Origin: Flavobacteriales bacterium
Lineage (GTDB): Bacteria > Bacteroidota > Bacteroidia > Flavobacteriales > PHOS-HE28
Length of the DNA: 43,663 bases
Assembly (NCBI GenBank): GCA_008016945.1
Contig: SSGN01000067.1
Span: 1-43,663, forward strand
Direction: 5' to 3'
Shown: positions 35,201-40,368 of the stretch, piece after piece
Position numbering within the stretch: the first letter of the stretch is position 1
Layout of the letters: the number at the start of each line of letters is the position of its first letter
The notes under the pieces: model-generated
Told to the model about the DNA's origin: nothing
What the model saw: only the letters and a program-made list of their open reading frames with translations
Databases searched by the model: none
Position numbers and translations under genes: made by a program

Positions 35201-35619
35201 GTCCCCAGACCGTTGGCCCCTTTGAGGGCGATGATGTCCGGGTTGTTGCTGTTGCTGCTTTCGTAGTAGCAGGTGATGTTCGCCGTGGAAGTGATGTGAA
35301 GCCCGGTCTGGCACACCGTATTGGTTGGCCGGGTCTCCAGCTGGGCCTTCAGGCTGGTCATGTTGTACCGTACCGAGCTGTTCGCGGGCACGTTCAACAC
35401 GATCGGTGTTCCGCCATTGAACGAGGGGCGCGCCGGTTGCTCGATGGTGACCACCGCCGCCGTGTTCCCGGCCGTTACGTTGAAGAAGATCGGCTCGTCA
35501 CCGGGCGAATTGTGCAAAAAGGTGACATCGGGCGGGGCCACCCAGAATTCCGTGCCGGTTTGCCCGTGAAGGACTGCACACAACAGCAATCCAAGCACGG
35601 AGAGTAGTGCCTGTTTCAT
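20251..35619 (-). CDS. Giant T9SS-secreted repeat protein, 5122 residues, type B sorting domain
   Basis: A signal peptide (LLSVLGLLLCAVLHGQ) is followed by TGTEFWVAPPDVTF, a start I associate with IgGFc-binding-like N-terminal regions; this part runs to about residue 460. Residues 467-4869 are 50 tandem repeats of about 88 residues with the core WSGG, LNATYTPTAAEIA, SVTLTLTTTGNG and two cysteines, suggesting Ig-like beta-sandwiches in a long rod. Two PKD-like domains follow (about 4873-5029; TNWQYDFGDGNG in the second). The C-terminal 86 residues (LPNAFSPNGDGVNDVFYV, IYNGWGEMIFET, NGVYVYSVVA, SGKVTLTR) are the gliding-motility type B sorting domain. It should be exported by T9SS and displayed or released with the downstream PorP/SprF protein. 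An adhesin role is inferred by analogy with SprB. No clear promoter was seen upstream. Confidence 0.93.
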   Translation of the reverse strand: MKQALLSVLGLLLCAVLHGQTGTEFWVAPPDVTFLHNSPGDEPIFFNVTAGNTAAVVTIEQPARPSFNGGTPIVLNVPANSSVRYNMTSLKAQLETRPTNTVCQTGLHITSTANITCYYESSNSNNPDIIALKGANGLGTEFYVPLHKHTPFRNHDFGNNANKAFASFDIVATENNTLVLINSPVNVDGHPTGSPFTVLLQRGETYSCANTLYANHTDPTTHPSGAAVIANKPIAISIKDDSNHNPSGGCYDLMSDQIVPVNILGTDYVAVKGSLYATGDESVFLMAVENNTKIYLDGNPTPVATLFAGQYYRHDMDYLSGATDNATYMSASKPVYAIHVTGFGCEMGMAILPPLNCAGSQQVGITRSTSEGFFLNLLVRTGSENDFVVTGPGTATIPGSAFVTVPGTGGEWMAAHIQYNTTQVPVNQGLVVTNTSDVFSLGVINGGAGSGCRYGFFSEFSGRIDVNAGIDQTLCAGVSASLTGTVSGGSTTGIWTTTGSGTFQPSATSLNATYEPSIGDIALGGVTLRLTSTGPCTPEFDEMTLTLQPKPITDAGLDQQVCTSAPTVSLAGSVLNAVGGVWTGGTNPFLPSSSNLNATYTPTAAEVASGSLWIHLTSTGNGVCSAVKDSMLVTFTPAPTVNAGPDQTLCANNPVASLNGAITVATGGIWSGGAGTFDPSTTNQHATYTPTAAEIANGSVTLTLTTTGNGNCVVVSDQVQLSFTAAPTANAGANSSVCANNADIALNGSVTVATGGIWSGGTGSYSPNNSALNATYTPTATEIANGSVTLILTTTGNGNCLATTSSRTISFTPAPIVDAGTNGTVCANNAAISLNGSVTGATGGTWSGGGGTYAPNNNTLNATYTPTAAERAAGTVTLTLTSTGNANCNAVSDQVTFSITPAPTVNAGVDQTLCSNNPVAALNGSFTIATGGVWSGGNGSFDPSTTNMGATYTPTPAEIANGSVTLTLTTTGNGSCVQVSDNITLNFTPSPVVNAGVDVTRCANNAQVALNGSVTVATGGVWSGGLGSFNPNNSTLNATYTPTAAEIAAGTLTLTLTSTGNGTCNAVSDSRLITFTPAPTVDAGANGTVCANNAAISLNGAVTIATGAIWSGGTGTYSPNNSTLNATYTPSAAERAAGTVTLTLTTIGNGSCNAVSDQVTFSITPAPTVTAGADQTLCGNNANTTLNGGYTVATGIIWSGGAGTFTPGNTAVNPVYTPTATEIANGSVTLTATTTGVGSCSAVSDAMTITFTPSPTANAGADISLCANNASVALNGSITLATGGMWSGGAGTYAPNNTVLNATYTPTAAELAGGILTLTLTTTGNGTCNAATDNRTITFTPAPTVDAGANGTVCANASTITLNGSVVGASGGLWSGGAGSFSPNNTTLNATYTPTAAERAAGTVTLTLTSTGNANCNAVSDQVTFIISPAPTANAGADQMLCSNNPVATLSGGYTVATGGVWSGGAGSFFPSTINMNATYTPTAAEIANGNVTLTLTTTGNGLCNAVSDNIILNFTPSPTVNAGADASVCMNNPAVALNGGVTIASGGIWSGGAGSFTPNNTALNATYTPTPAELAAGTLTLTLTTTGNGNCAAVSDSRLITFTPAPIVNAGTPASVCANAPLMSLNGSVSGATGAIWSAGAGTFSPNNTALNATYTPTAAEIANGSVTFTLTSAGNGNCSAVTSQVTYAITPVPTANAGANITRCANNPAAALNGSVTVATGGIWSGGNGTFAPGNTNLGAVYTPSAAEIANGNVTLTLTTTGNGLCAAVTDDVLLTFTPAPTVNAGADVSVCANNATVVLNGTVGGATGGVWSGGNGSFTPNNTALNATYTPTAAEIANGILTLTLSTTGNGDCNAVSDERVITFTPGPTVHAGVNGTVCANNSAITLAGSVIGATGGVWSGGAGSFVPNNATLNATYNPTAAERAAGTVTLTLTSTGNGNCNAVSSTVTYTITPAPTVNASPAQSLCSNNPVATLNGSYTVATGAIWSGGAGTFSPSATNMNATYTPTAAEVANGNVTLTLTTTGNGLCNAMSSNITLSFTPAPTVNAGAPASFCANNAAIPLNGTVTIASGGIWSGGLGSFTPNNTTLNATYTPTPAEIAAGTLTLTLTSTGNNNCTAVSSSRTITFTPAPTVDAGANGTVCANNASISLNGSITVATGAIWSGGTGTFTPNNTTLNATYMPSAAERAAGTVTLTLTTVGNGNCSPVSDQVTFTITPAPTANAGADRVLCANNAVTSLAGAFTVATGGVWSGGNGTFDPSITNMSAIYTPTAAEITAGSVTLTLATTGNGSCNAVSDQVLLTFTDAPTANAGPDVTVCANNAAVALGGSVVTATGGVWSGGTGSFSPNANTLSATYTPGAADIAAGQITLTLTTTGNGNCAPATDTRIITYTPAPIVNAGADGVVCANAALINLNGSVNGAVGGVWSGGAGVFSPNNITLNATYMPTVAEIANGSVTLTLTSAGNGLCNPVTDQVTFVITPAPTVNAGADQTLCGNNANAVLNAAITVATGVQWSGGTGLYAPGSTAQNITYMPSPIEIANGSVTLIVTTTGNGNCGAVSDQVTLNFTPAPMANAGPDQTVSSNNANTTLAGSFNIATGIVWSGGAGTYNPNNTTTNAVYTPTAAEIAAGSVTLTMTTTGNGACAPSSDQMTITFGAAPTANAGPDQTICANNASVVLDGDVTIATGGIWSGGTGTYTPNSGVLNATYVPSAAEIAAGSVMLTLTTVGNGNSNPVTDQMTITITPAPVVNAGANLTVCANQSTAQLAGIVNHATGGVWSGGSGTFNPSNTNLNATYTPTPGEIAAGTVTLTLTSTGNGLCNTVSDQMTINIAPAPVVNAGLDATVCSNNAAVQLAATVSNAGGGIWSGGTGGFSPSITALNAVYTPSTTELNNGSVTLNLTSTGNGSCAQVTDQVFIVFTQTPVVNAGADVTVCANGATVNLNGSVTVAGGGVWSGGSGTFSPNANALNATYTPSPAEVALGTVTLTLTSTQNGLCNPVSDQMTITIIAAPVADAGSDLFVCSNNANVQLGGSVAGAGGGQWSGGAGSFTPSIASLNAVYTPTPAEIAAGTLTLTLTTIGNGNCTPVSDNVLITFTAAPTAEAGSGGVFCANNANIQLNGSVTVANGGAWSGAQGTFSPNANSLNAVYTPSVGELAAGSVTLTLSTTGNNGCTSVSDQVTYTFTPAPTANAGVDLNSCANNATVQLNGAVTIATGGLWTGGTGGFVPNNATLNATYTPSAAEIAAGSATLTLTTVGNGLCNAVNDQVVITIAPSPIVDAGAPIAVCANNANAQLNGSVLNASGGVWSGAGTFSPSNTNLNAIYTPTAAEVASGVAIVTLTSTGMGLCNAVSDNVTITFTPAPVVDAGASQTLCANNANVQLAGSVSGATGGAWSGGAGTFAPNANTLNAVYTPSTAEITASSLWLYLTTTGNGGCNSARDSVQVFFTPAPNANAGADAHVCANDAVVDLNGAVTVATGGVWSGGAGSFSPNNTVLNATYTPSLGEIAAGQATLTLTTTGIGNCTAVQDIMVITIDPVPVVNAGPDQSICANNPTLQLNGFVGNAPGAIWSGGMGNYVSGATATATQYIPTADEIAAGSITFTLTSTGTTICNAMSDQVTITFTGAPVVDAGADLAICANNSAVQLNGNVTNANGGVWSGGNGTYAPANNVFAPVYTPTAAEIASGSVTLTLTSTGNGNCYAVNDQVQITFTPAPVANAGTDLNVCANNPVVDLNGSMTVATGGVWSGGLGSYAPDANALNAQYTLTPFELQQGSVTLTLSSTGNGNCLAVNDQVTITVTPAPVVNAGADITACSNALQVALNGTVSGGATTGAWTTSGTGTFFPSADLLNATYMASSLDSLNGSVTLSLTSTGNGLCNAVSDVLTLTILPNAIANAGVDRTVCASESTIALNGSISGNATQGTWTTTGAGTFSPNADATNAVYQFAPGDAGTLTFTWSVNSCDNAMDQMTVTIVPESQANAGADQVTCVSDLSIVINGIVSGASTTGVWSTTGTGTFTNPATALANIYNASPADSLATGVDLILTATGTSVCPAAMDTMHISILPFGTVNAGADLSYCANNAVVQLNGSLVGDATQTQWSTSGTGSFYPSNSVLTPTYIPSAIDTAIGNVTLTLTALNSCNNASDVMQLELTPAPYVNAGADQTFCDQVSQFNLSGMISGITNVGQWSTTGTGSTANAGSLNTTYTASAADVAAGQIVITLSSLNNGNCNTVTDAMTIYLTDAVQANAGPDQSVCVSSTYAQLQGQIVNGSPSGLWSATGSGSFVPGPDVLNAQYHFSAADVANGSVVLTLLSTNTGTCPPAQDNIVLTFGNASHAYAGADQTLCANAPIAQLNGNFSGGAQGAVWSSSGSGFFSNTADPHAIYTMSAADLAAGSVQLTLTTITDGTCAVASDAVVLNVQALPTIIAGSDVVACTAAPVQLFGQAVNATGGIWQTSGTGTFLDANALATLYYPSAADSTLGSVTLTVTTTGVQPCSAVSDQMVITFGGGLAAMAGADVTACSTDAEVALMGTVQGTTTGQWSTTGTGSFVPSATSLNATYVPGPADFVIGNVSLILSTTNNQGCAAGRDTLVVTYHVPPVVDAGAGVLLCNGLEDVQLNANVQHAAALQWFTTGTGSFSPADDVANAVYTPSVADSIAGGVHLIVTGYGMGACGNTSDSLFIDIGPTRVANAGADLAVCADGAYWQLGGTVTGVNGGVWTTTGTGTFLPDASTLDATYVPSPTDLVFGQLAFVLTTTGNMGCPAGTDTMAVSLQQPPTASAGPDINVCDASAEVQLGGSFNGATGVLWSSNGSGVFLPSNTDPNAAYHPGATDEQLGTVRMILTTTGNGLCAAASDTLFLSFTNPLQPAFGITNACAGGQTVFLDASTTTGSPIIGWNWSLDNGATANGPQVSTSFAAPGEYTATLTVFAQNGCSATTTRTFEVLGAPVAGFTISGELFTETPIAFADTSVGATNWQYDFGDGNGALSAEPTHAYELPGQYIIVQTVTNANGCMDRDSLLITIEMKDILPPKLPNAFSPNGDGVNDVFYVRGGPFETMELRIYNGWGEMIFETTDPTAGWDGTYNGKPEINGVYVYSVVATTTTGETHDRSGKVTLTR
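21013..34221 (-). repeat. Tandem array of 50 coding repeats, about 264 bp each
   Basis: I counted 50 copies by reading the protein. The unit begins at the NAG or DAG triplet and is nearly always 88 codons: repeats 3-24 are all exactly 88 (22 units fill 27889-33696 with no remainder), while repeat 33 is 87 and a few near the C-terminal end range from about 85 to 90. Repeat 1 and repeats 39-50 have WTTTGTG-like cores; repeats 2-38 have mostly WSGG or WTGG. Confidence 0.95.
27889..33432 (-). repeat. Higher-order repeat: seven trimers of 792 bp
   Basis: Repeats 4-24 cycle through three classes with period three. Class X (4, 7, 10, 13, 16, 19, 22) ends like SRxITFTPAP. Class Y (5, 8, 11, 14, 17, 20, 23) ends like QVTFxITPAP and usually starts DAGANGTVC. 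Class Z (6, 9, 12, 15, 18, 21, 24) ends like xxLxFTPxP and often has LCSNNP. The span is exactly 7 x 792 bp. Repeat 3 also looks like class Z. Confidence 0.85.
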
Positions 35620-35743
35620 TCAGTAAGGTCCCGGCCCATGAGTGGTGGACCGTGGCCGTTCTACGTTCCCCACGACGAAAAGGGTTCAACACCGGACCGG
35701 CGATATCCCGCAGCGGTCAGAAGCCCTTGCATACCATCAACCT

Positions 35744-35750
35744 GTACTTT
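35744..35750 (+). promoter_or_regulatory. -7-like element before the histidine kinase gene
   Basis: TACTTTG lacks one base of the TAnnTTTG consensus and lies 27 nt before the ATG at 35778. This favours that ATG over the frame opening at 35607, which would also run into the divergent giant gene's start region. Confidence 0.35.
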
Positions 35751-35777
35751 GGCTCGGCAGTTGCCTTCCACGTGGTC

Positions 35778-38700
35778 ATGTCGCGCTCCATTCTGCTGTT
35801 CTCGCTCGCGGGCCTGTTCGCCCTACTGACCCTTGGTATCTCCGAGCCTGATGCGGATGCGCGTTTGGAACAAGAAGCCGCTCGCCTCCAAGAACGGGTC
35901 GATGAGCGTGCCGCACTCATCGGCCGTACGACCGAATACCTGGCCCATGAGCTGGCCACGATCGGGGCGACCACTTGGATGCAGCGCCATGCCAGATCCT
36001 TGGAAGCCGAACACGAGGTCAGCGGCGCCTTCTACCTGGGTTTTGTGGACGATAGCCTGGTATGTTGGTCTGGTTCCGTCCCCGCGAATGTGGCGGCGGT
36101 GGTCCATGACACAGCCCGGGCACAACGCGTTCTTCCAGAGGCCATTCACCAGCACACCTCGGTGGTACTGGGCAGGGTGCGACTGCACGGCATGGCTCCG
36201 GTATGGATCACCCCTTCCATTGAGAACAGGTATCTCCACCGCACCTTCCATCCATGGCTGCGCGCACCCAACGGGCTTACAGCACAACCACGCACGGCCT
36301 CTGGTCCGATGATCGTCGATGCTGCGGGGGTGCCTTTGCTCCGTTTGGCGTGGCGTGGCGATGCATTGGATACCGGTCCATGGATCCTGGTCCGCCTGGT
36401 CCTTTTCCTTCTCGGTCTCGGCACCTTTGTCGCCGCATGTTGGTGGACCATTCCAACGCTCTTGCAGCGATCGTCCCCATGGGTTCGATCAGGGGCGTTC
36501 GCTGGGGCGATATTCCTGATCCGGTGGGGCACCCTCTCCTTCGTCCCCTCCGCCCCGATCGACAGACTTCCACTTTTCGACCCAGCCACGTATGCCGCTT
36601 CTGCGGCATTCCCGTCGCTGGGTGATCTGGTGATCAATGCCGCGTTGATCGTCGTGGTGATCCTGTTCGCACGTCGTCAACTTCAACATATCCCGTCCCA
36701 AGCATCACCACCTGCTGGAGCCGCCCCGTTCATCTGGGCGCTTCTGTTCGTTGGGGCCACCGGTATCACCAACATCATCATCGGCCTGGTGAACGACAGC
36801 AGCGTGGACCTTGACCTCTACCACGTGCAAAGCCTCACCGGCACCAGTGCCGCAGCCCTCACGGGCATAGCCCTCCTTTTCCTGGCCTGGGTGCTGACCG
36901 CGGACACCGGCGTAAGGATCCTGGTACGCATACGCCCGGTCTGGATGATGTTCGCCTTCGGCCTGGCGGTCCTGACCGCGACCATCCTGCTCAACCATGG
37001 GTACGGAGTGCGCGACACGATGCTCTACCTCTGGCCGGCGCCCATCCTGCTCCTCTTGTTCCATGTCCAACGTCACCGGCCTCATTTCATCCACGCTATC
37101 GTCGGGGTGGGGGCGTTCGCCACGCTCACCGCGCATGTGCTCACCAAGTACACACGTGACCGGGAACATCGGGAACGCCTCGTACTCGCAGAACGCCTCA
37201 GCGTGAAAGAGGACCCCGTGGTGGAGATGCTCTTCAGGGAGGTGGCTCCAAGCCTGCGCACGGACACCGCGCTCCACCGCATGATCACCGCTGGGGCGCC
37301 CTGTTCTCCCGGCGAGCTCGATGCGGCGGTACGCCAGATCTTCTACGGCGGCTTTTGGGAGCGCTATGATGTGCGGGTATTCGCCATCAGCACCCAGGGT
37401 GAGGTCCGCTGTTCTTCCGACGGAAGTTCTCCGGTCAGCTGGGAGCGTTCCGTTTCCGACTTCGCCAACCCTACCGCCTTGGCCGACATGCCCGATCTCT
37501 ACTTCGAGCAGGATCATCCGGACGGCCCCTTCTACCACGCTCGCTTGGTGGTGATGCCTACTGAACGCGCCACCCCCGGTCAATTAGTGATCGAATTGCA
37601 TCATCGGTCAGCTTCGCAGACCATGGGCTTCCCGGACCTGCTGATCTCCGGTGATGAACCCCTTTCCCGACGTGCCGATCGGTACGCCATCGCCCGCTAC
37701 GAGCGCGGTGCCCTCGCCGACCGCTCACACGCTCGCGGCATCCCGCTATTCTGGGGTCGCGAGCTCGGCCCCGAAAGGGTGCTCTGGTATGCCGACCACG
37801 GCATGGAATACCTCGCCCGGAGTTCGGACAGCGGTACCATCATGGTACTGGGCCTGCCTATACCCGGTATGCTTGACAAGGCGACCACCTTCAGCTACCT
37901 CTTCGCACTCTTCTCCGCTGTCGCCGCCATCGCGTTCATCATCCATCGACTGGCAAGTACCCCACGCCTTGGCCTATTCGGCATCGGCGCCAAGGTGCGC
38001 ACCGCGTTGTTCTCCTTCGCGATCATCGGCCTGATCCTGTTCGGAGCAGGTGCCAACACACTTCTCGCCCGCCAGTACGCCGAACGCTCCGAAGCCTCCA
38101 TCCTTGAAAAGGCCCGATCCGCACACACCGAGCTCCAACAGCATCTCGATGGTCATCCTCGTCTCACCCAACGCGACCATCGCTACCTCGAGCACCTGCT
38201 CGCGAACCTCAGCAACGTGCTCTATTCGGACATCACCGTGTACGATGTCAAGGGCGGTCTTATCGCTTCTTCCCGACCCCAGGTCTTCACCAACGGCCTC
38301 CTCGGCCCTCGCATGAACCCCGTGGCCTTCGTTCGCATGGCCGTGGAACAAGCCAGCGACTTCGTACATCAGGAATCCATTGGCACCGCGCATTACCGCA
38401 CCGCGTACATGCCGCTCCGCGACCGGAAAGGTGCCGTACTCGGATACCTCGCACTACCCTCCTTCGCCGACCAACGCCAGCAAGAACAAGAACGCTCCGG
38501 GGTGTTGGTCGCCGTAGCGAACCTCTTCGTACTGTTCTTCGCGCTCAGCGTGTTGGTGGCCCTGTTCATCAGCAACTGGACCACGCGCCCGCTGGATGTG
38601 CTCAAGAACGCCCTCTCCAGGATCGGTCTCCAAGGCACCAACGAACCCATCCGGTATCGAGGCGACGACGAGGTGGGCCAGTTGGTGGAGGTATATAACC

Positions 38701-39416
38701 GCAAAGTGGAGGAACTACGCCTCAGCGCGGAAAAGCTCGCGCACAGCGAACGCGAGAACGCCTGGAAGGAAATGGCCCGGCAAGTGGCCCACGAGATCAA
38801 GAATCCGCTCACGCCCATGAAGCTGAACATTCAGCACTTCCAGCATACCTGGCGCCCTGAGTCGCCCGATGCGAAAGAGCGGCTCGACCGTTTCAGCAAC
38901 AACCTCGTGGAGCAGATCGACGTGCTCAGCCGTATCGCCAACGAGTTCAGCCATTTCGCGCAGATGCCACCTGCGCACCCCACCCACATCGACCTGGCCG
39001 ATGTGGCCGCCGTGGTGGCCCATCTGTTCAGCAACACACCCGGTGGAATCGTACAGCTGAACGCATCGGAGCCGTTGCCCGTGTACGCCGATCGAGAGCA
39101 CCTGTTGCGCACCTTCAACAACCTGATCAAGAACGCGCTTCAAGCGATCCCCGAAGGACGTATAGGGCGCGTGGAGATCAACATGCACCGCGAAGACAAA
39201 GAAGCTGTCGTCGAAGTGCGAGACAACGGTACCGGTATCCCCTCCGAAGTGGCCGACCTTGTGTTCCTTCCGAAGTTCAGCACCAAGAGCAGCGGAATGG
39301 GACTGGGTCTGCCCATGGTGAAACGCATGGTGGAGAACGCTGGTGGCCGGGTATGGTTCAACACGCAGGAAGGCGTTGGAACAAGCTTCTTCGTGGCGCT
39401 GCCACTCAGGACCTGA
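35778..39416 (+). CDS. NtrY-like membrane sensor histidine kinase, 1212 residues
   Basis: After a first helix (ILLFSLAGLFALLTLG) comes an extracytoplasmic region of about 180 residues, then about eight helices between residues 205 and 460. A second soluble region follows, two more helices, a third sensor region of about 150 residues and a last helix (ANLFVLFFALSVLVALFI) leading into a HAMP domain. The DHp helix has VAHEIKNPLTPMKLN with the phospho-accepting His at about residue 1005, the NtrY type of H-box. The ATPase domain has NNLIKNALQAI (N-box), DNGTGIP (G1) and SSGMGLGLPMVKRM (G2), so it should be active. No response regulator is nearby. It is divergent from the giant repeat gene, with 158 bp between the two starts. 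Confidence 0.88.
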   Translation: MSRSILLFSLAGLFALLTLGISEPDADARLEQEAARLQERVDERAALIGRTTEYLAHELATIGATTWMQRHARSLEAEHEVSGAFYLGFVDDSLVCWSGSVPANVAAVVHDTARAQRVLPEAIHQHTSVVLGRVRLHGMAPVWITPSIENRYLHRTFHPWLRAPNGLTAQPRTASGPMIVDAAGVPLLRLAWRGDALDTGPWILVRLVLFLLGLGTFVAACWWTIPTLLQRSSPWVRSGAFAGAIFLIRWGTLSFVPSAPIDRLPLFDPATYAASAAFPSLGDLVINAALIVVVILFARRQLQHIPSQASPPAGAAPFIWALLFVGATGITNIIIGLVNDSSVDLDLYHVQSLTGTSAAALTGIALLFLAWVLTADTGVRILVRIRPVWMMFAFGLAVLTATILLNHGYGVRDTMLYLWPAPILLLLFHVQRHRPHFIHAIVGVGAFATLTAHVLTKYTRDREHRERLVLAERLSVKEDPVVEMLFREVAPSLRTDTALHRMITAGAPCSPGELDAAVRQIFYGGFWERYDVRVFAISTQGEVRCSSDGSSPVSWERSVSDFANPTALADMPDLYFEQDHPDGPFYHARLVVMPTERATPGQLVIELHHRSASQTMGFPDLLISGDEPLSRRADRYAIARYERGALADRSHARGIPLFWGRELGPERVLWYADHGMEYLARSSDSGTIMVLGLPIPGMLDKATTFSYLFALFSAVAAIAFIIHRLASTPRLGLFGIGAKVRTALFSFAIIGLILFGAGANTLLARQYAERSEASILEKARSAHTELQQHLDGHPRLTQRDHRYLEHLLANLSNVLYSDITVYDVKGGLIASSRPQVFTNGLLGPRMNPVAFVRMAVEQASDFVHQESIGTAHYRTAYMPLRDRKGAVLGYLALPSFADQRQQEQERSGVLVAVANLFVLFFALSVLVALFISNWTTRPLDVLKNALSRIGLQGTNEPIRYRGDDEVGQLVEVYNRKVEELRLSAEKLAHSERENAWKEMARQVAHEIKNPLTPMKLNIQHFQHTWRPESPDAKERLDRFSNNLVEQIDVLSRIANEFSHFAQMPPAHPTHIDLADVAAVVAHLFSNTPGGIVQLNASEPLPVYADREHLLRTFNNLIKNALQAIPEGRIGRVEINMHREDKEAVVEVRDNGTGIPSEVADLVFLPKFSTKSSGMGLGLPMVKRMVENAGGRVWFNTQEGVGTSFFVALPLRT

Positions 39417-39420
39417 CCGG

Positions 39421-39428
39421 TACATTTG
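39421..39428 (+). promoter_or_regulatory. -7 promoter element before the crotonase gene
   Basis: TACATTTG is a perfect match to TAnnTTTG, 61 nt before the ATG at 39490. It starts 4 bp after the kinase stop, so the crotonase has its own promoter in the short gap 39417-39489. Confidence 0.55.
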
Positions 39429-39489
39429 CCGAGCTGTTTGGGACGCCCCCCAAGTGGACCACCGTTCGCCCAACCAACGCAAGTCATCC

Positions 39490-40272
39490 ATGAGCTACCA
39501 CAACCTCCTCATCACCGACGCCGATGGCATCCGCACCATCACCATCAACCGCCCCGATCAGCTCAACGCGCTGAACCGCGCCACCATAGATGAACTGGAT
39601 CGCGCACTGAGCGAGGCCGATGCCAACAGGAACGTCCGCGTCCTGATCATTACGGGCAGCGGTCCCAAGGCCTTCGTGGCGGGTGCCGACATCAAGGAGT
39701 TCGCGCACTTCAGCGTGGAGGATGGCCGCGCACTGAGCGCCGATGGACAACGCAAGCTCTTCGATCACGTGGAGAACATAAGCAAGCCCGTGATCGCCGC
39801 TGTGAATGGCTTCGCGCTCGGCGGCGGACTGGAGCTGGCCATGAGCGCGCACGTGCGCGTGGCGAGTGACAACGCCCGCATGGGCCTGCCCGAGGTCTCG
39901 CTCGGCGTGATCCCCGGCTACGGCGGCACGCAGCGCCTGGCCCGACTGGTGGGCAAGGGTAAGGCCATGGAGATGATCTTCACCGCCGGCATGATCAAGG
40001 CCGATGAAGGCCTGCAATGGGGGCTGGTGAACCACGTGGTACCCCAGGACCAGTTGTTGGCGAAATGCAACGAGCTGGCCGCCGCCATCCTGAAGAACAG
40101 CCCCACCGCCCTCGGTGCCGCCATCCGCGCGGTGAACGCCGGCTACGAGCCCGGAGCGAACGGCATGCAGCGCGAGATCGAGGAGTTCGGCAAGTGCTTC
40201 GGTACACCGGATTTCAAGGAGGGTACCAGCGCGTTCATGGAAAAGCGGAAGGCGAACTTCACGGGTGCATAG
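39490..40272 (+). CDS. Enoyl-CoA hydratase/isomerase (crotonase family)
   Basis: 260 residues, the usual size for a single-function crotonase. ITINRPDQLNALN is the N-terminal signature, and AFVAGADIKEF and VNGFALGGGLELAM build the CoA pocket and oxyanion hole. Both catalytic glutamates of classical hydratases are present: one in GGGLELAM, the other in LPEVSLGVIPGYGGTQRL. Hydration of short-chain trans-2-enoyl-CoA in beta-oxidation or a butyrate-type pathway is therefore likely, although related activities cannot be excluded. The ATG at 39490 was chosen because the longer frame from 39343 lies inside the kinase gene. No other fatty-acid gene is adjacent. Confidence 0.92.
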   Translation: MSYHNLLITDADGIRTITINRPDQLNALNRATIDELDRALSEADANRNVRVLIITGSGPKAFVAGADIKEFAHFSVEDGRALSADGQRKLFDHVENISKPVIAAVNGFALGGGLELAMSAHVRVASDNARMGLPEVSLGVIPGYGGTQRLARLVGKGKAMEMIFTAGMIKADEGLQWGLVNHVVPQDQLLAKCNELAAAILKNSPTALGAAIRAVNAGYEPGANGMQREIEEFGKCFGTPDFKEGTSAFMEKRKANFTGA

Positions 40273-40366
40273 AACACAGATGACGCGGACAGATCGCAGT
40301 TCAACGCCGATCCGAGAGACCGCGGTTCTATCTGCGCCATCCTATTCATCTGCGTCATCCGCGTTC
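40272..40366. repeat. Intergenic inverted-repeat element (MITE- or REP-like)
   Basis: The 96-bp gap between the crotonase and the flippase is almost wholly this element. The left arm 40272-40289 (GAACACAGATGACGCGGA) and the reverse complement of 40349-40366 (GAACGCGGATGACGCAGA) agree at 15 of 18 bases. The right end recurs at 43226-43252. It resembles dispersed non-coding repeats seen between genes in many bacterial genomes. It contains no reading frame. Confidence 0.65.
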
Positions 40367-40368
40367 CA

